From: Georgenia faecalis
Lineage (GTDB): Bacteria; Actinomycetota; Actinomycetes; Actinomycetales; Actinomycetaceae
DNA length: 64,000 nt
NCBI RefSeq assembly: GCF_003710105.1
Contig: NZ_CP033325.1
Location: 2,666,001-2,730,000 of the forward strand
Direction: 5' to 3'
Below are positions 18,601 through 26,586 of the stretch, piece after piece. Positions within the stretch are counted from its first letter, which is position 1; every line of letters begins with the position of its first letter. Both the position numbers and the translations under genes were made by a program. Under the pieces are notes generated by a model, which saw nothing but the letters and a program-made list of their open reading frames with translations, had not been told where the DNA came from and made no database searches.

Positions 18601-18803
18601 CCGCCGACCCCGCGCTCGTGCCGGGCGAGGAAGGTCTCCACCGCCGTCGTCGACTTGCCGGTCCCCGGGGCGCCGACGACGAGGAGGTGCCCGGTGCCCG
18701 CGGGCGTGCCCACGACGGCGGCCTGCGCCTCGTCGAGCCGCGGCGGCGCCGGCGCCGGCGCGGGCCGACGCAGGCGGAGGCGGGTGCCGGTGGAGTCGAG
18801 CAT
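15618..18803 (-). CDS. adnA: AdnA subunit of the AdnAB helicase-nuclease
   Basis: Partner of AdnB (1061 residues; M. tuberculosis AdnA about 1055). Walker A VVGAPGTGKSTT near 48, motif II VVVDDYQDSTLATARLL, degenerate later helicase motifs, then a RecB/AddB-type nuclease with VVDLKTSKNP and QLATYQ. An iron-staple cysteine set is visible: EACPLRWAL about residue 828 and CPTCPVRTSC at the C-terminus, which would hold a [4Fe-4S] cluster as in AdnAB and AddAB. ATG 18803 gives the family N-terminus. First gene of the adnA-adnB pair, possibly extended by the PrmC-like gene. Confidence 0.92.
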   Translation of the reverse strand: MLDSTGTRLRLRRPAPAPAPPRLDEAQAAVVGTPAGTGHLLVVGAPGTGKSTTAVETFLARHERGVGGPSVLLVPTRRGAARVRDVVAARLAATSADVVVRTPASFAHAVLRLRAAELHEPPPTLITGPEQDAVLAELIAGHLDGLGASIGWPSTISADTLVQPAFRAELRDLLMRAAELGLTPAELARRGRRHGRPDWEAAARLLAEYEAVTALGDLTPDRGARYDAARIIDEATSALRRWEQDVPGLPRPRWGTVVVDDYQDSTLATARLLRVLVDDGAELVLLGDPDAGVQGFRGGTPALVGAAQTDAPVGGFGARRVDLTRVWRGDERLREVARRVTARIGTQGVAAHRSAAARPAVPGPAGDGDEAAPGGVEAAVLGSGAQEVAFVARRLREEHLHHGTAWDRMAVVVRSTAQVGTVRRGLATWGVPVSSDAGQGVLRAEPAVRPLLTALRAVVADLGAAEAVELLCSPLGGMDAVSVRGLRRALRAAEIGDGEDAVVAVLMDPTLAQALPAQHRSGPARVSRILAAGRAAVGRPQVGAREVLWELWHASGLAGPWRQRALAGGPGADRADADLDALMALFRAAEQFDERHTGAGPGAFLAHVLAQDLPADSLAARSQRTQAVQVLTPAAASGEEWDVVVVAGLQEDVWPDLRLRDSLLGSRLLVDLEAHRSTAREGALERTVARREVLDDELRMLAVALTRARRRLVVTAVLDLDQRPSAFLELVAGSPESATLVREVPPALDLRGLVAELRAELDRPGDGEAGERRAVAATLLASLARTGVAGADPREWAGLEAPTTAEPLRGEDEPVPVSPSSVGMAEACPLRWALETAGGRGEDSLVQSLGTLVHEIAAELPGGSVEELRAALDARWSTLGVPDGWAGRRTRAEADAMVERLAAYLAAHPGEVDVEVPFRVDVGRARLAGRIDRVEHVPGDASAVRVVDLKTSKNPVSAAEGQANPQLATYQVAIEAGALGEDARSAGARLVYLGTGSGKATTRTQAPLAEAEEPTWAHDLVARAAESMAGATFTARVGPACPTCPVRTSCPATSEGRRTSA

Positions 18804-18926
18804 GCCTCGATGCAATCACGGACCGCCGACATCGTCGGCGAGCACGTCCCGGCGTGGCACCTACGATGGACCAGCCAGCAGGAGCACCCGCGGCCCAGTG
18901 CCGCTCCAGGCGAGGAGAGAGACCAC

Positions 18927-19151
18927 GTGGAGATCACCATCGGCGTCCGGAACGTCGCGCGCGAGCTGACGCTCGAGTCCTCGGCCAGCGCCCAGGAGGT
19001 GGTCGCGGCCGTGGAGAAGGCGATCACCGACGGGACCAGCCTCGTCCTCACCGACGACCGTGGGCGCCGCATCGTCGTCCCGGCCCAGGCGGTCGGCTAC
19101 GTCGAGGTCGGCTCGGACGAGCCGCGTCGGGTGGGCTTCGGCGTCGCCTGA
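18927..19151 (+). CDS. DUF3107 family protein
   Basis: A 74-residue actinobacterial protein with the family start MEITIGVRNVARELTLES and the C-terminal VPAQAVGYVEVGSDEPRRVGFG. It corresponds to M. tuberculosis TB9.4 (Rv3208A). The function is unknown; the short alpha/beta sequence suggests a single ATP-independent domain. The GTG start has AGGAGAGAG upstream, and TACGAT (18861-18866) is a possible -10 box about 60 nt upstream. Confidence 0.85.
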   Translation: MEITIGVRNVARELTLESSASAQEVVAAVEKAITDGTSLVLTDDRGRRIVVPAQAVGYVEVGSDEPRRVGFGVA

Positions 19152-19161
19152 GCGCGACCGC

Positions 19162-19190
19162 CTCACGGCCGGGCCCAGCCCGGCCGTGAG
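19162..19190. terminator. Perfect 13-bp hairpin between convergent genes
   Basis: CTCACGGCCGGGC (19162-19174) and its exact complement (19178-19190) surround a 3-nt loop, 10 bp after the DUF3107 stop. No U-tract follows. GCCGTGAGGCCCA at 19183-19195 recurs at the 3' end of the opposite gene (19272-19284). Confidence 0.6.
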
Positions 19191-19267
19191 GCCCACCTCC
19201 GCGGCAGGGCCCAGCCCCGCCGTGCAACCGGCCGGCCGGTCGCACCCGGGTCACCCGACCCGTGGGC

Positions 19268-19939
19268 TCAGGCCGTGAGGCCCAGCCGGCCCATCCGCCG
19301 CGCGTGGCCGCCGGTCATCGCGCTGAGCAGCCCCGCGACGGCGGCGTCCGGGGGCCCCGCCACGAGGTCCGGGCGCGTGCGCACGACGGTCTGCGCGAGG
19401 CTCAGCGCCTCCCCCGCCACCCGCCGGCCCCACAGCGCCAGGCGCGCGGCCAGCTGCGGCTCGGCCGCGAGGACCGGGCCGAGGGTGGCGACCACCCACG
19501 CGGCGTGGCCGTTCTCGACGAGGGCGCCGGTGACGACGGCCCGCACGTCCTCGTCCACCCCCTCGCTGAGGGCGCGGTGCAGGTCGATGACCATCCCGCC
19601 GGCGACGTAGGTCTTCACCACCCGCTCCCACCAGTCCCCGCCGGCGGTGCGGGCGTCGACGTCGGCGAGCAGGGCGAGGAACGGCGCGGCCTGCTGCCCC
19701 AGGTCCGCCGAGCGGGCGACGGCCGCGCGCTCGATGGGGTCGAGGTGCGCGGGCAGGGCGCCGGCCATGCGGGTGAGCGCGACCCGGGTGACGACGTCGG
19801 GCGCGCTGGCCGCGTCGTCGGCCAGGCCGGTGAACGAGCTGAGCACCCCGGCGGCCACGAGCGCGAGCAGGGCGACCTCACGACCCTGGTCCTCGGGCGG
19901 TCCGGCGGGCAGGGGGACGTCAGCAAGGGCATCGGGCAT
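19268..19939 (-). CDS. Ferritin-like fold protein (MiaE-like family)
   Basis: An alpha-helical protein of 223 residues that matches the actinobacterial ferritin-like family related to tRNA hydroxylase MiaE (M. tuberculosis Rv3210c in the same place). Recognisable stretches are EVALLALVAAGVLSSFTGLA, HLDPIERAAVA and GDWWERVVKTYVAGGM. The di-iron ligands cannot be assigned confidently by eye, so enzymatic function is uncertain. TACGCT (19952-19947) ends 7 nt before the ATG, predicting a leaderless mRNA. Confidence 0.75.
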   Translation of the reverse strand: MPDALADVPLPAGPPEDQGREVALLALVAAGVLSSFTGLADDAASAPDVVTRVALTRMAGALPAHLDPIERAAVARSADLGQQAAPFLALLADVDARTAGGDWWERVVKTYVAGGMVIDLHRALSEGVDEDVRAVVTGALVENGHAAWVVATLGPVLAAEPQLAARLALWGRRVAGEALSLAQTVVRTRPDLVAGPPDAAVAGLLSAMTGGHARRMGRLGLTA

Positions 19940-20131
19940 ACCCCCCAGCGTAGTTCGCGCCCGCGCGCTAGGATGGTCGCCGTACACGGTTGCCCGGTCG
20001 TCACGTGGAAGCCCATCCTCGCCGCTCACGCGGCGCGACATGATCACGATCGGCTGCCACGACCCGGCGGAGTGCCCCGGAGCCCCGGCTCCCGGGCGGC
20101 GCCCGCCACGACCGATTGGCCCCATACCGTC

Positions 20132-21817
20132 ATGACCGACACCACCTCGGGCGTCGTCACGCCCACGGGTGACACCCGCCTCGACATCAGCACCGCGGCC
20201 GACTCCGCGGCGCTCGCCGACGCCGGGATCGACACCATCGACACCGACATCACCGACACGTCCAACGAGGCGCTCGCCCCCGAGAAGACCTTCGCCGACT
20301 TCGGCGTCTCGGCCGCCATCGCCGAGGCCCTGCGGGACGTGGGCATCACCCACCCGTTCCCCATCCAGGCGCTCACCCTGCCCGTGGCCCTGGCCCGCCA
20401 CGACATCATCGGCCAGGCGAAGACCGGTACCGGCAAGACGCTCGGCTTCGGCATCCCGCTGCTGCAGAACACCGTCGGCCCGGACGAGCCGGGCTGGGAC
20501 GAGCTCGCCGCGCCCGGCAAGCCCCAGGCCGCCGTCATCGTCCCCACCCGCGAGCTCGCGGTCCAGGTCGCCGGCGACCTGGCCACCGCCGCCCGCCGCC
20601 GCTCCGTGCGCATCGTCCAGGTCTACGGCGGCCGCGCCTACGAGCCCCAGGTCGACGCGCTCGCGCGCGGCGCCGAGGTCGTCGTCGGCACGCCCGGCCG
20701 GATGATCGACCTGCTCAAGCAGGGCATCCTCGACCTGTCGAACGTGCGCACCGCCGTCCTCGACGAGGCGGACGAGATGCTCGACCTCGGCTTCCTGCCC
20801 GACGTCGAGACGCTGCTCGCCAGCACCTCCTCGCACCGGCACACCATGCTCTTCTCGGCGACCATGCCCGGCGCCGTCGTGGCGCTCGCGCGCCGGTACA
20901 TGTCCCGCCCCACGCACATCCGCGCGCAGGACCCCGACGACGACGGCGCGACCGTCAAGGCGACCCGCCAGGTCGTCTACCGCGCGCACGCCCTCGACAA
21001 GGTCGAGGTCCTCGCCCGCATCCTCCAGGCCCGCGGGCGCGGCCTCACCATCGTCTTCACGCGGACCAAGCGCACCGCCGCCCGCGTGGCCGAGGACCTC
21101 GCCGAGCGCGGGTTCGCCTCGGCCGCCATCCACGGCGACCTCGGCCAGGGCGCGCGCGAGCAGGCCCTGCGGGCGTTCCGCTCGGGCAAGGTCGACGTCC
21201 TCGTCGCCACCGACGTCGCCGCCCGCGGCATCGACGTCGACGACGTCACGCACGTCATCAACTACCAGTGCCCCGAGGACGAGAAGACCTACCTCCACCG
21301 CGTGGGCCGCACCGGCCGGGCAGGCAACACCGGCACGGCGGTCACCTTCGTCGACTGGGACGACCTGCCCCGCTGGGGGCTCATCAGCAAGGCGCTGGGC
21401 CTCGACCGGGCCGAGCCGGTGGAGACGTACTCGACCTCCCCGCACCTGTTCGCCGACCTCGACATCCCCGAGGGGACGAAGGGCCGCCTGCCGCGCAGCG
21501 CGCGCACCCGCGCCGGGCTCTCCGCGGAGGCCGTCGAGGACCTCGGCGAGACCGGCAAGAGCGCCGGCCGTGGCCGGGGCGAGGCCCGCTCCGGCGGCGC
21601 CCGTGACGGCGGCCGTTCGGGCGGGGGCCGTGAGGGCGGGGGCCGTGAGGGCGGCCGCTCCGGCAGCGTCCGCGAGGGCAGCGTCCGCGAGGGCGCCCCG
21701 GACAGCGGTCCCCGCGAGGGCGCGCCGGACGGGGCTGCCGGCGAGGAGCGCCCGCGCCGCGCGCGCAGCCGCCGCCGGACCCGCAGCGGCGTGCGCGGCG
21801 ACCAGCCGCAGGCCTGA
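20132..21817 (+). CDS. DEAD-box RNA helicase (RhlE/DeaD type)
   Basis: An ATP-dependent RNA helicase (561 residues). Visible: Q-motif TFADFGVSAAIAEAL with PFPIQ, motif I QAKTGTGKT, PTRELA, motif II LDEADEML, motif III SAT, and motif VI HRVGRTGRAG. After residue 460 the protein becomes a Gly/Arg/Ser-rich tail with repeated GGREGG and SVREG units and a basic end (RRARSRRRTRSG), typical of a nonspecific RNA-binding extension. Likely roles are mRNA turnover, ribosome assembly or cold adaptation. It corresponds in position to Rv3211 (rhlE). Confidence 0.93.
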   Translation: MTDTTSGVVTPTGDTRLDISTAADSAALADAGIDTIDTDITDTSNEALAPEKTFADFGVSAAIAEALRDVGITHPFPIQALTLPVALARHDIIGQAKTGTGKTLGFGIPLLQNTVGPDEPGWDELAAPGKPQAAVIVPTRELAVQVAGDLATAARRRSVRIVQVYGGRAYEPQVDALARGAEVVVGTPGRMIDLLKQGILDLSNVRTAVLDEADEMLDLGFLPDVETLLASTSSHRHTMLFSATMPGAVVALARRYMSRPTHIRAQDPDDDGATVKATRQVVYRAHALDKVEVLARILQARGRGLTIVFTRTKRTAARVAEDLAERGFASAAIHGDLGQGAREQALRAFRSGKVDVLVATDVAARGIDVDDVTHVINYQCPEDEKTYLHRVGRTGRAGNTGTAVTFVDWDDLPRWGLISKALGLDRAEPVETYSTSPHLFADLDIPEGTKGRLPRSARTRAGLSAEAVEDLGETGKSAGRGRGEARSGGARDGGRSGGGREGGGREGGRSGSVREGSVREGAPDSGPREGAPDGAAGEERPRRARSRRRTRSGVRGDQPQA

Positions 21818-21822
21818 GCCGA

Positions 21823-21868
21823 ACGACGAACCGGCCGTCACCCCTGGGGGTGGCGGCCGGTTCGTCGT
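21823..21868. terminator. Strong 15-bp hairpin between helicase and marC
   Basis: ACGACGAACCGGCCG (21823-21837) pairs perfectly with 21854-21868, and the 16-nt loop can pair further (CACCCC/GGGGTG). It begins 5 bp after the helicase stop and ends 11 bp before the marC stop on the other strand, so it likely serves both genes. No U-tract is present. Confidence 0.75.
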
Positions 21869-21879
21869 CTGCGGTGGCC

Positions 21880-22503
21880 TCAGGCGTGCATGTCGATGAA
21901 GGTGAAGACCGCGTCGGCCATGAGCTGGGTGGCGATGGCGGCGAGGAGCAGGCCCGCCAGGCGCGTGACCAGCGTGGTCCCGCCCTCGCCGAGCACCCGG
22001 TGGATCACCGAGGAGAAGCGCATCGCCGCCCACAGCGCGACGTGCACGCCGACGATCGCCAGGGCGATGGCGACGTAGTCGGCGGGGCGGTCGGCGCCCT
22101 CGACGGCGAGCATCGCCGCGACGATGCCGCCCGGTCCGGCGAGCAACGGGGTGCCCAGCGGGACGAGCGCGACGTTGACCTTCCCGGCCCCCGCCGGCTG
22201 CGGTTCCTCCGCCTTCCCGGTGAGCAGCTCCATGGCGACGAGCAGCAGCAGCAGCCCGCCGGACAGCTGGAGCGCCGGGACCGAGATGTGGAGGAACCCG
22301 AGGATGTACTGGCCGAAGACGGTGAAGACGGCGATGACGCCGAACGCCACGGAGGTCGCCTGGAGCGCGGCGCGCTTGCGCTCCTTCGCCGTCATCGTCG
22401 ACGTGAGCGCGATGAAGACCGGGACGATGCCCGGGGGGTCCATGATGACGAAGAGCGTGAAGAACGTCGTCGAGAGCAGGGTGAGGTTGACGACGTCGGT
22501 CAC
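21880..22503 (-). CDS. MarC family integral membrane protein
   Basis: A polytopic membrane protein (207 residues, about six hydrophobic segments) with the MarC/UPF0056 signatures FVIMDPPGIVPVFIALT near the start and PLGTPLLAGPGGIVAAML in the middle. The function is not established; the old link to multiple antibiotic resistance was not supported. The GTG start overlaps the upstream PHP-gene stop by 4 bp (GTGA), so the two are translationally coupled. Confidence 0.88.
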   Translation of the reverse strand: MTDVVNLTLLSTTFFTLFVIMDPPGIVPVFIALTSTMTAKERKRAALQATSVAFGVIAVFTVFGQYILGFLHISVPALQLSGGLLLLLVAMELLTGKAEEPQPAGAGKVNVALVPLGTPLLAGPGGIVAAMLAVEGADRPADYVAIALAIVGVHVALWAAMRFSSVIHRVLGEGGTTLVTRLAGLLLAAIATQLMADAVFTFIDMHA

Positions 22504-23342
22504 GGCCGCACCACGGGCAGGCGGCCGGCCTCCTCGATCGCCGCGAGGACCTCGGGCGTCGTCGTGTGCTCGGCGAGCCGGTTGGGCTTGCCGGCCCCGT
22601 GGTAGTCGCTCGAGCCGGTGGTGAACAGCCCCAGCCGCCGGGCGATCGCCCGGAGCTCGGCCCGCTCGGCGGGGCTCTGGTCGCGGTGGTCCACCTCGAG
22701 GCCCGCGAGGCCGGCGTCGGCCATCGCCTCGATGACCTCCACGGCGACGACCCGGCCCCGCACGCTGGCGAAGGGGTGGGCCATGACGGGCACCCCGCCC
22801 GCCGCCCGCACGGCGCGGACCGCGGCGATGACGTCGGGCGCGTAGTACCGCACGTAGTACGGGCCCGCGGCGGACAGGATCGAGGCGAAGGCCGCGCTGC
22901 GGTCGGGCACGTGCCCGAGGGCGACGAGGGCGTCGGCGATGTGCGGGCGGCCCACCGTCGCACCCGGCTCGAGCTGGGCCTCGACGTCGGCCCAGGTGAG
23001 CGGGTAGTCCTCGGCGACCCGCTCCACCATGAGCCGCGCACGGTCGACGCGCGAGGCCCGGGCGCGGGCGAGCTCCGCCGCGAGGACGGGGTCGTCGGGG
23101 TCGTGGAGGTAGGACAGCAGGTGCACGCTGATGCCCGACGCCGAGCAGGAGATCTCGCTCCCGCGCAGCAGGGAGACGCCCGTGGTGGCCACGGCGGCCT
23201 CCGCCTCGGCCCAGCCGGCGCTCGTGTCGTGGTCGGTGAGCCCGAGCACGTCGACGCCGGCGGCCCGCGCGGCGCGGAGGAGCTCGGTCGGGGACTGCGT
23301 GCCGTCGGAGATGCTGGAGTGCGTGTGGGGGTCAACGGTCAC
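22500..23342 (-). CDS. PHP-domain phosphoesterase (TrpH/RNase AM type)
   Basis: A metal-dependent phosphoesterase (280 residues) with the PHP motifs DPHTHSSISDGT (motif 1), LTDHDT (motif 2), GSEIS, MAHPF (motif 3) and SSDYHG (motif 4). Close family members hydrolyse 3',5'-nucleoside bisphosphates such as pAp or trim 5' ends of small RNAs. The GTG start lies 6 nt after a -10-like TAGCCT (23354-23349), predicting a leaderless transcript with marC as second gene. Confidence 0.87.
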   Translation of the reverse strand: MTVDPHTHSSISDGTQSPTELLRAARAAGVDVLGLTDHDTSAGWAEAEAAVATTGVSLLRGSEISCSASGISVHLLSYLHDPDDPVLAAELARARASRVDRARLMVERVAEDYPLTWADVEAQLEPGATVGRPHIADALVALGHVPDRSAAFASILSAAGPYYVRYYAPDVIAAVRAVRAAGGVPVMAHPFASVRGRVVAVEVIEAMADAGLAGLEVDHRDQSPAERAELRAIARRLGLFTTGSSDYHGAGKPNRLAEHTTTPEVLAAIEEAGRLPVVRP

Positions 23343-23417
23343 CCGCTCAGGCTAACCGCGGCGCGCCCCTGCCCCGCCGCTCCCCCGCCCGCGCGTGAGC
23401 GGTGCCACCATAGGGGG

Positions 23418-24941
23418 ATGAGCACGGACACCACACCCGACGCCGCCACCACCACGCAGCCCCTCACCGAGCGGGGCGACAACCGGTCCCAGCGGCCCTC
23501 GTCCGACGCCTTCCGCGCGTTCATCGCCGGCGGGTGGGGCCCGCGCACCGGCGCCCTGCCCGCGCGCCGCCCGTCCGCCGAGCCCGCCGCCCGCCGCCGG
23601 GCGGCCATCGGCGCGCTCTTCCCGGGTGAGCGCCTCGTCGTGCCCGCCGGCCCGCTCGTCGTGCGCTCCAACGACACCGACTACCGGTACCGGCCGCACT
23701 CCGCGTTCGCGCACCTCACGGGCCTGGGCACGGACGAGGAGCCCGACGCCGTCCTCGTCCTCCACCCGCTCGCCGAGGGCGACGGCGACGGCACTCACGA
23801 GGCGGTCCTCTACTTCCGCCCGCGCGCCGGCCGCGACACCGAGGAGTTCTACGCCGACGCCCGCTACGGCGAGCTGTGGGTCGGGGAGCGCCCCAGCCTG
23901 GAGGAGGTCGAGGCGGCCACCGGTCTGCGGTGCGCCCACATCGACGCCCTCCCCGACGCCCTGGCCAAGGACGCCGGCCGCGGCGGGGTGCAGCTGCGCG
24001 TCGTCCCGCAGGCCGACGCCGCGGTCGAGGCGCTCGTCGCCACCGCCCGCCGGGGCCAGGAGGAGACCGAGCAGGCCGACGCCGCCCTCGCCGAGGCGCT
24101 CTCGGAGCTGCGGCTGGTCAAGGACGCCTACGAGGTCGACCAGATGCGCCGGGCCGTGGCCGCCACCGCCGAGGGCTTCGCCGAGATGGTGCGCTCGCTG
24201 CCGCGCGCCGTCGAGCACCACCGCGGCGAGCGGGTCCTCGAGGGCGCGTTCGGGGCGCGCGCCCGCGAGGAGGGCAACGGCACCGGGTACGACACCATCG
24301 CCGCGGCCGGCAACCACGCCAACACCCTCCACTGGATCGGCAACGACGGCCCCGTCCGGCCCGGTGACCTCGTCCTCATCGACGCCGGCGTCGAGGTCGA
24401 CTCGCTCTACACCGCCGACATCACGCGCACGCTGCCCGTCGACGGGGTCTTCACCCAGGCGCAGCGCAAGGTCTACCAGGCGGTCCTCGACGCCGCCGAC
24501 GCCGCCTTCGCCCGGGCCGGCACGAAGGGCGCCCGCTTCAAGGACGTCCACGCGGCGGCGATGGAGGTCCTCGCCGACCGCCTCGCGCAGTGGGGCGTGC
24601 TCCCCGGGAGCGCGGAGGAGTCACTGGCGCCCGAGGGCCAGTTCCACCGGCGCTGGATGGTGCACGGCACGAGCCACCACCTCGGGATCGACGTCCATGA
24701 CTGCGCCCAGGCCCGGCGCGAGATGTACCTCGAGGCGGAGCTGGTGCCCGGGATGGTCTTCACCATCGAGCCCGGCCTGTACTTCCGCGCCGACGACCTC
24801 ACCGTCCCCGAGGAGCTGCGCGGCATCGGCGTGCGGATCGAGGACGACGTCCTCGTCACGGCCGACGGCGTGGAGAACCTCTCCGCGGCCCTGCCGCGCG
24901 ACCCCGACGACGTCGAGACGTGGATGGCCGGGCTGCGCTGA
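23418..24941 (+). CDS. pepP: Xaa-Pro aminopeptidase (aminopeptidase P, M24B)
   Basis: Removes N-terminal residues preceding proline. Residues 35-200 form the creatinase-like N-domain (DTDYRYRPHSAFAHLTG), and residues 235-500 the pita-bread metal-binding domain. Metal ligands are visible as LIDAGVEVDSLYTADITRT (two Asp), MVHGTSHHLGIDVHD (His), FTIEPG (Glu) and VRIEDDVLV (Glu). Length 507. The N-terminal 35 residues are polar and low-complexity. ATG 23418 has GGGGG immediately upstream. Its stop lies in the first copy of a 29-bp tandem duplication. Confidence 0.93.
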   Translation: MSTDTTPDAATTTQPLTERGDNRSQRPSSDAFRAFIAGGWGPRTGALPARRPSAEPAARRRAAIGALFPGERLVVPAGPLVVRSNDTDYRYRPHSAFAHLTGLGTDEEPDAVLVLHPLAEGDGDGTHEAVLYFRPRAGRDTEEFYADARYGELWVGERPSLEEVEAATGLRCAHIDALPDALAKDAGRGGVQLRVVPQADAAVEALVATARRGQEETEQADAALAEALSELRLVKDAYEVDQMRRAVAATAEGFAEMVRSLPRAVEHHRGERVLEGAFGARAREEGNGTGYDTIAAAGNHANTLHWIGNDGPVRPGDLVLIDAGVEVDSLYTADITRTLPVDGVFTQAQRKVYQAVLDAADAAFARAGTKGARFKDVHAAAMEVLADRLAQWGVLPGSAEESLAPEGQFHRRWMVHGTSHHLGIDVHDCAQARREMYLEAELVPGMVFTIEPGLYFRADDLTVPEELRGIGVRIEDDVLVTADGVENLSAALPRDPDDVETWMAGLR

Positions 24942-24993
24942 CGCCGTCCGGGCGTGCGCGCACGGGCTGACGCCCTCAGGGCGTGCGCGCACC
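24937..24993. repeat. 29-bp tandem duplication spanning two convergent stop codons
   Basis: 24937-24964 and 24966-24993 match at 25 of 28 positions (GCTGACGCC...GGGCGTGCGCGCAC). The first copy contains the pepP stop. The second repeats that TGA and contains the stop of the opposite isomerase gene. The arms are internally palindromic and could also terminate transcription. Confidence 0.8.
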
Positions 24994-25785
24994 GAGGTGC
25001 TGGCGGGCGAACGTGAGGGACCCCGCCAGCGCCTCCTCCCGCTCCTGCGGGGTGAGCCGGCGCGTGGTCACCTCCACGGCCACGGACCCGGTGAACCCCA
25101 GGGGGCCGAGCTCGGCGAGCAGCTCGGCGCACGGCTGCGTGCCCCGGCCGGGGACGAGGTGCTCGTCGCGGTTGGACCCCGTGGAGTCGGTGAGGTGGAC
25201 GTGCGCCAGCCGCGGTCCCAGCGCGCGCGCCGCAGCGAGGGCGTCGAGGCCGGAGATGCCCGCGTGCGAGAGGTCGAGCGTGACGTTCGCGTAGTCGAGC
25301 GGCACCGGGTTCCAGTGCGGGAGGTAGGCCGCCCGCTCCTTGACCGCCCGGCCGTCGTCCTGGGCGCGCGCCTTCCACGGGAACATGTTCTCGATGCTGA
25401 TCTTCACGTCCGTCTCCCGCTGCCGGGCCGCGACCCCGTCGACGAACCCGCGGGCGTACCGGGTCTGCCACCGGAAGGGCGGGTGGACGACGATGACGGG
25501 CGCGCCGAGCGCCTGGGCCATCTCGACCGAGCGGTCGACCTTGCCCCAGGGCTGGCGCCCCCACACCCGCTGGGTGAGCAGCAGGGTCGGCGCGTGCACC
25601 GAGAGGACGGGCACCTGGTGGGTCTGGACGAGGTCGCGCAGCGCGTCGACGTCCTGGGTGGCAGGCTCCCGCCACACCATGACCTCGACCCCGTCGTACC
25701 CGAGCCGGGCCGCCTGCTCGAAGGCGCTGGCGACGCCCTCCGGGTAGCAGGAGGACGTCGAGAGGGCGACGCTGGTGCCGCTCAC
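24976..25785 (-). CDS. Sugar phosphate isomerase/epimerase-like TIM barrel protein
   Basis: An AP-endonuclease-2/xylose-isomerase-like TIM barrel (269 residues). Metal-site segments typical of the family are visible: GYDGVEVMV, SVHAPTLLL, IVVHPPF, KISIENMFPW, LDLSHAG, HVHLTDS and SVAVEVTTR. The substrate cannot be deduced. GTG 25785 overlaps the stop of the upstream stress-protein gene by 4 bp, so the two form an operon. Confidence 0.8.
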   Translation of the reverse strand: MSGTSVALSTSSCYPEGVASAFEQAARLGYDGVEVMVWREPATQDVDALRDLVQTHQVPVLSVHAPTLLLTQRVWGRQPWGKVDRSVEMAQALGAPVIVVHPPFRWQTRYARGFVDGVAARQRETDVKISIENMFPWKARAQDDGRAVKERAAYLPHWNPVPLDYANVTLDLSHAGISGLDALAAARALGPRLAHVHLTDSTGSNRDEHLVPGRGTQPCAELLAELGPLGFTGSVAVEVTTRRLTPQEREEALAGSLTFARQHLGARTP

Positions 25786-26462
25786 TCGGGCGACCGCTCC
25801 TCGCCTGACGGGGTGCTGGGCAGCCGCTGACCGTACAGCGGGTTGCCGTGGGCGTCCTCGAGCGGGGCGGACCGGGTCCGGGGCGGCTCGGCGGGGGTGC
25901 CGGTGGACCCCATCGCGGTGGACCCCGCCCCGGGGGGCGCGGTGGGCGCCGTCGGCCCGGCGGAGAGCGGGGCCGAACCGCGGATGCCGGCCTCGGCGAG
26001 CAGCTGGCGCGCCTGGCCGGCGTGCTCCTCCTCGCACAGCAGCGAGTACCGGCCGGCGACCACCTGGCTGGAGGAGGTGAAGTCGCGCTTGCCGCCGGTG
26101 AACGCGTAGGAGACGAGGCCGAAGAGCATGCCGAACGCGGCACCGATGACGAGGGCCGGGAGGAGCATGAGCAGGATGCTGCCCTCGGCAAGGAGCCCGA
26201 AGAGCAGGCCGACGAACAGGCCGAACCAGGCCCCGGACATGGCGCCGGCGAGCGCGACCCGCGGGTACGTCAGGCGCCCCGTGATGCGCTCGACCATGCG
26301 TAGGTCGGTGCCGACGATCGTGGTGTGCTCGACCGGGAACTCACGGTCGGAGAGCTGGTCGACCGCCTTCTGGGCCTCGAGGTAGGTCTCGAACGAGGCG
26401 ATCGCGGTGCCCTTGGGCAAGGTGGGGGTCGTCGGCAGGGCGGTACGACTCGTCGGTGACAT
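25782..26462 (-). CDS. General stress protein 17M-like membrane protein
   Basis: Residues 20-70 (GTAIASFETYLEAQKAVDQLSD...TTIVGTDLRMVERITGRL) match the general stress protein 17M-type domain. Two glycine-rich membrane segments follow (about 73-120, AGAMSGAWFGLFVGLLFG and LMLLPALVIGAAFGMLFG), then a soluble part and a Pro/Ser/Thr-rich tail. The function is unknown. ATG 26462 follows GAGAAT by 6 nt, matching the leaderless pattern. First gene of a two-gene operon. Confidence 0.78.
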   Translation of the reverse strand: MSPTSRTALPTTPTLPKGTAIASFETYLEAQKAVDQLSDREFPVEHTTIVGTDLRMVERITGRLTYPRVALAGAMSGAWFGLFVGLLFGLLAEGSILLMLLPALVIGAAFGMLFGLVSYAFTGGKRDFTSSSQVVAGRYSLLCEEEHAGQARQLLAEAGIRGSAPLSAGPTAPTAPPGAGSTAMGSTGTPAEPPRTRSAPLEDAHGNPLYGQRLPSTPSGEERSPE

Positions 26463-26586
26463 ACCGCGATTCTCCACCGCGGCGCCCGGCCTCGCCACCG
26501 AGTGCCCCGCGTGCCCGCGGATCGCCGCGGGCACGCGGGGCGAGGCGCGGGAGGGCGGGCGGCGGCCGTGCGCCTAGGCTGACGCC

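Noticed and set aside
15750-19151. A 1133-codon open frame on the plus strand over adnA
   Set aside because: Antisense shadow of adnA; only its last 74 codons, which are the DUF3107 gene in the same frame, are real.
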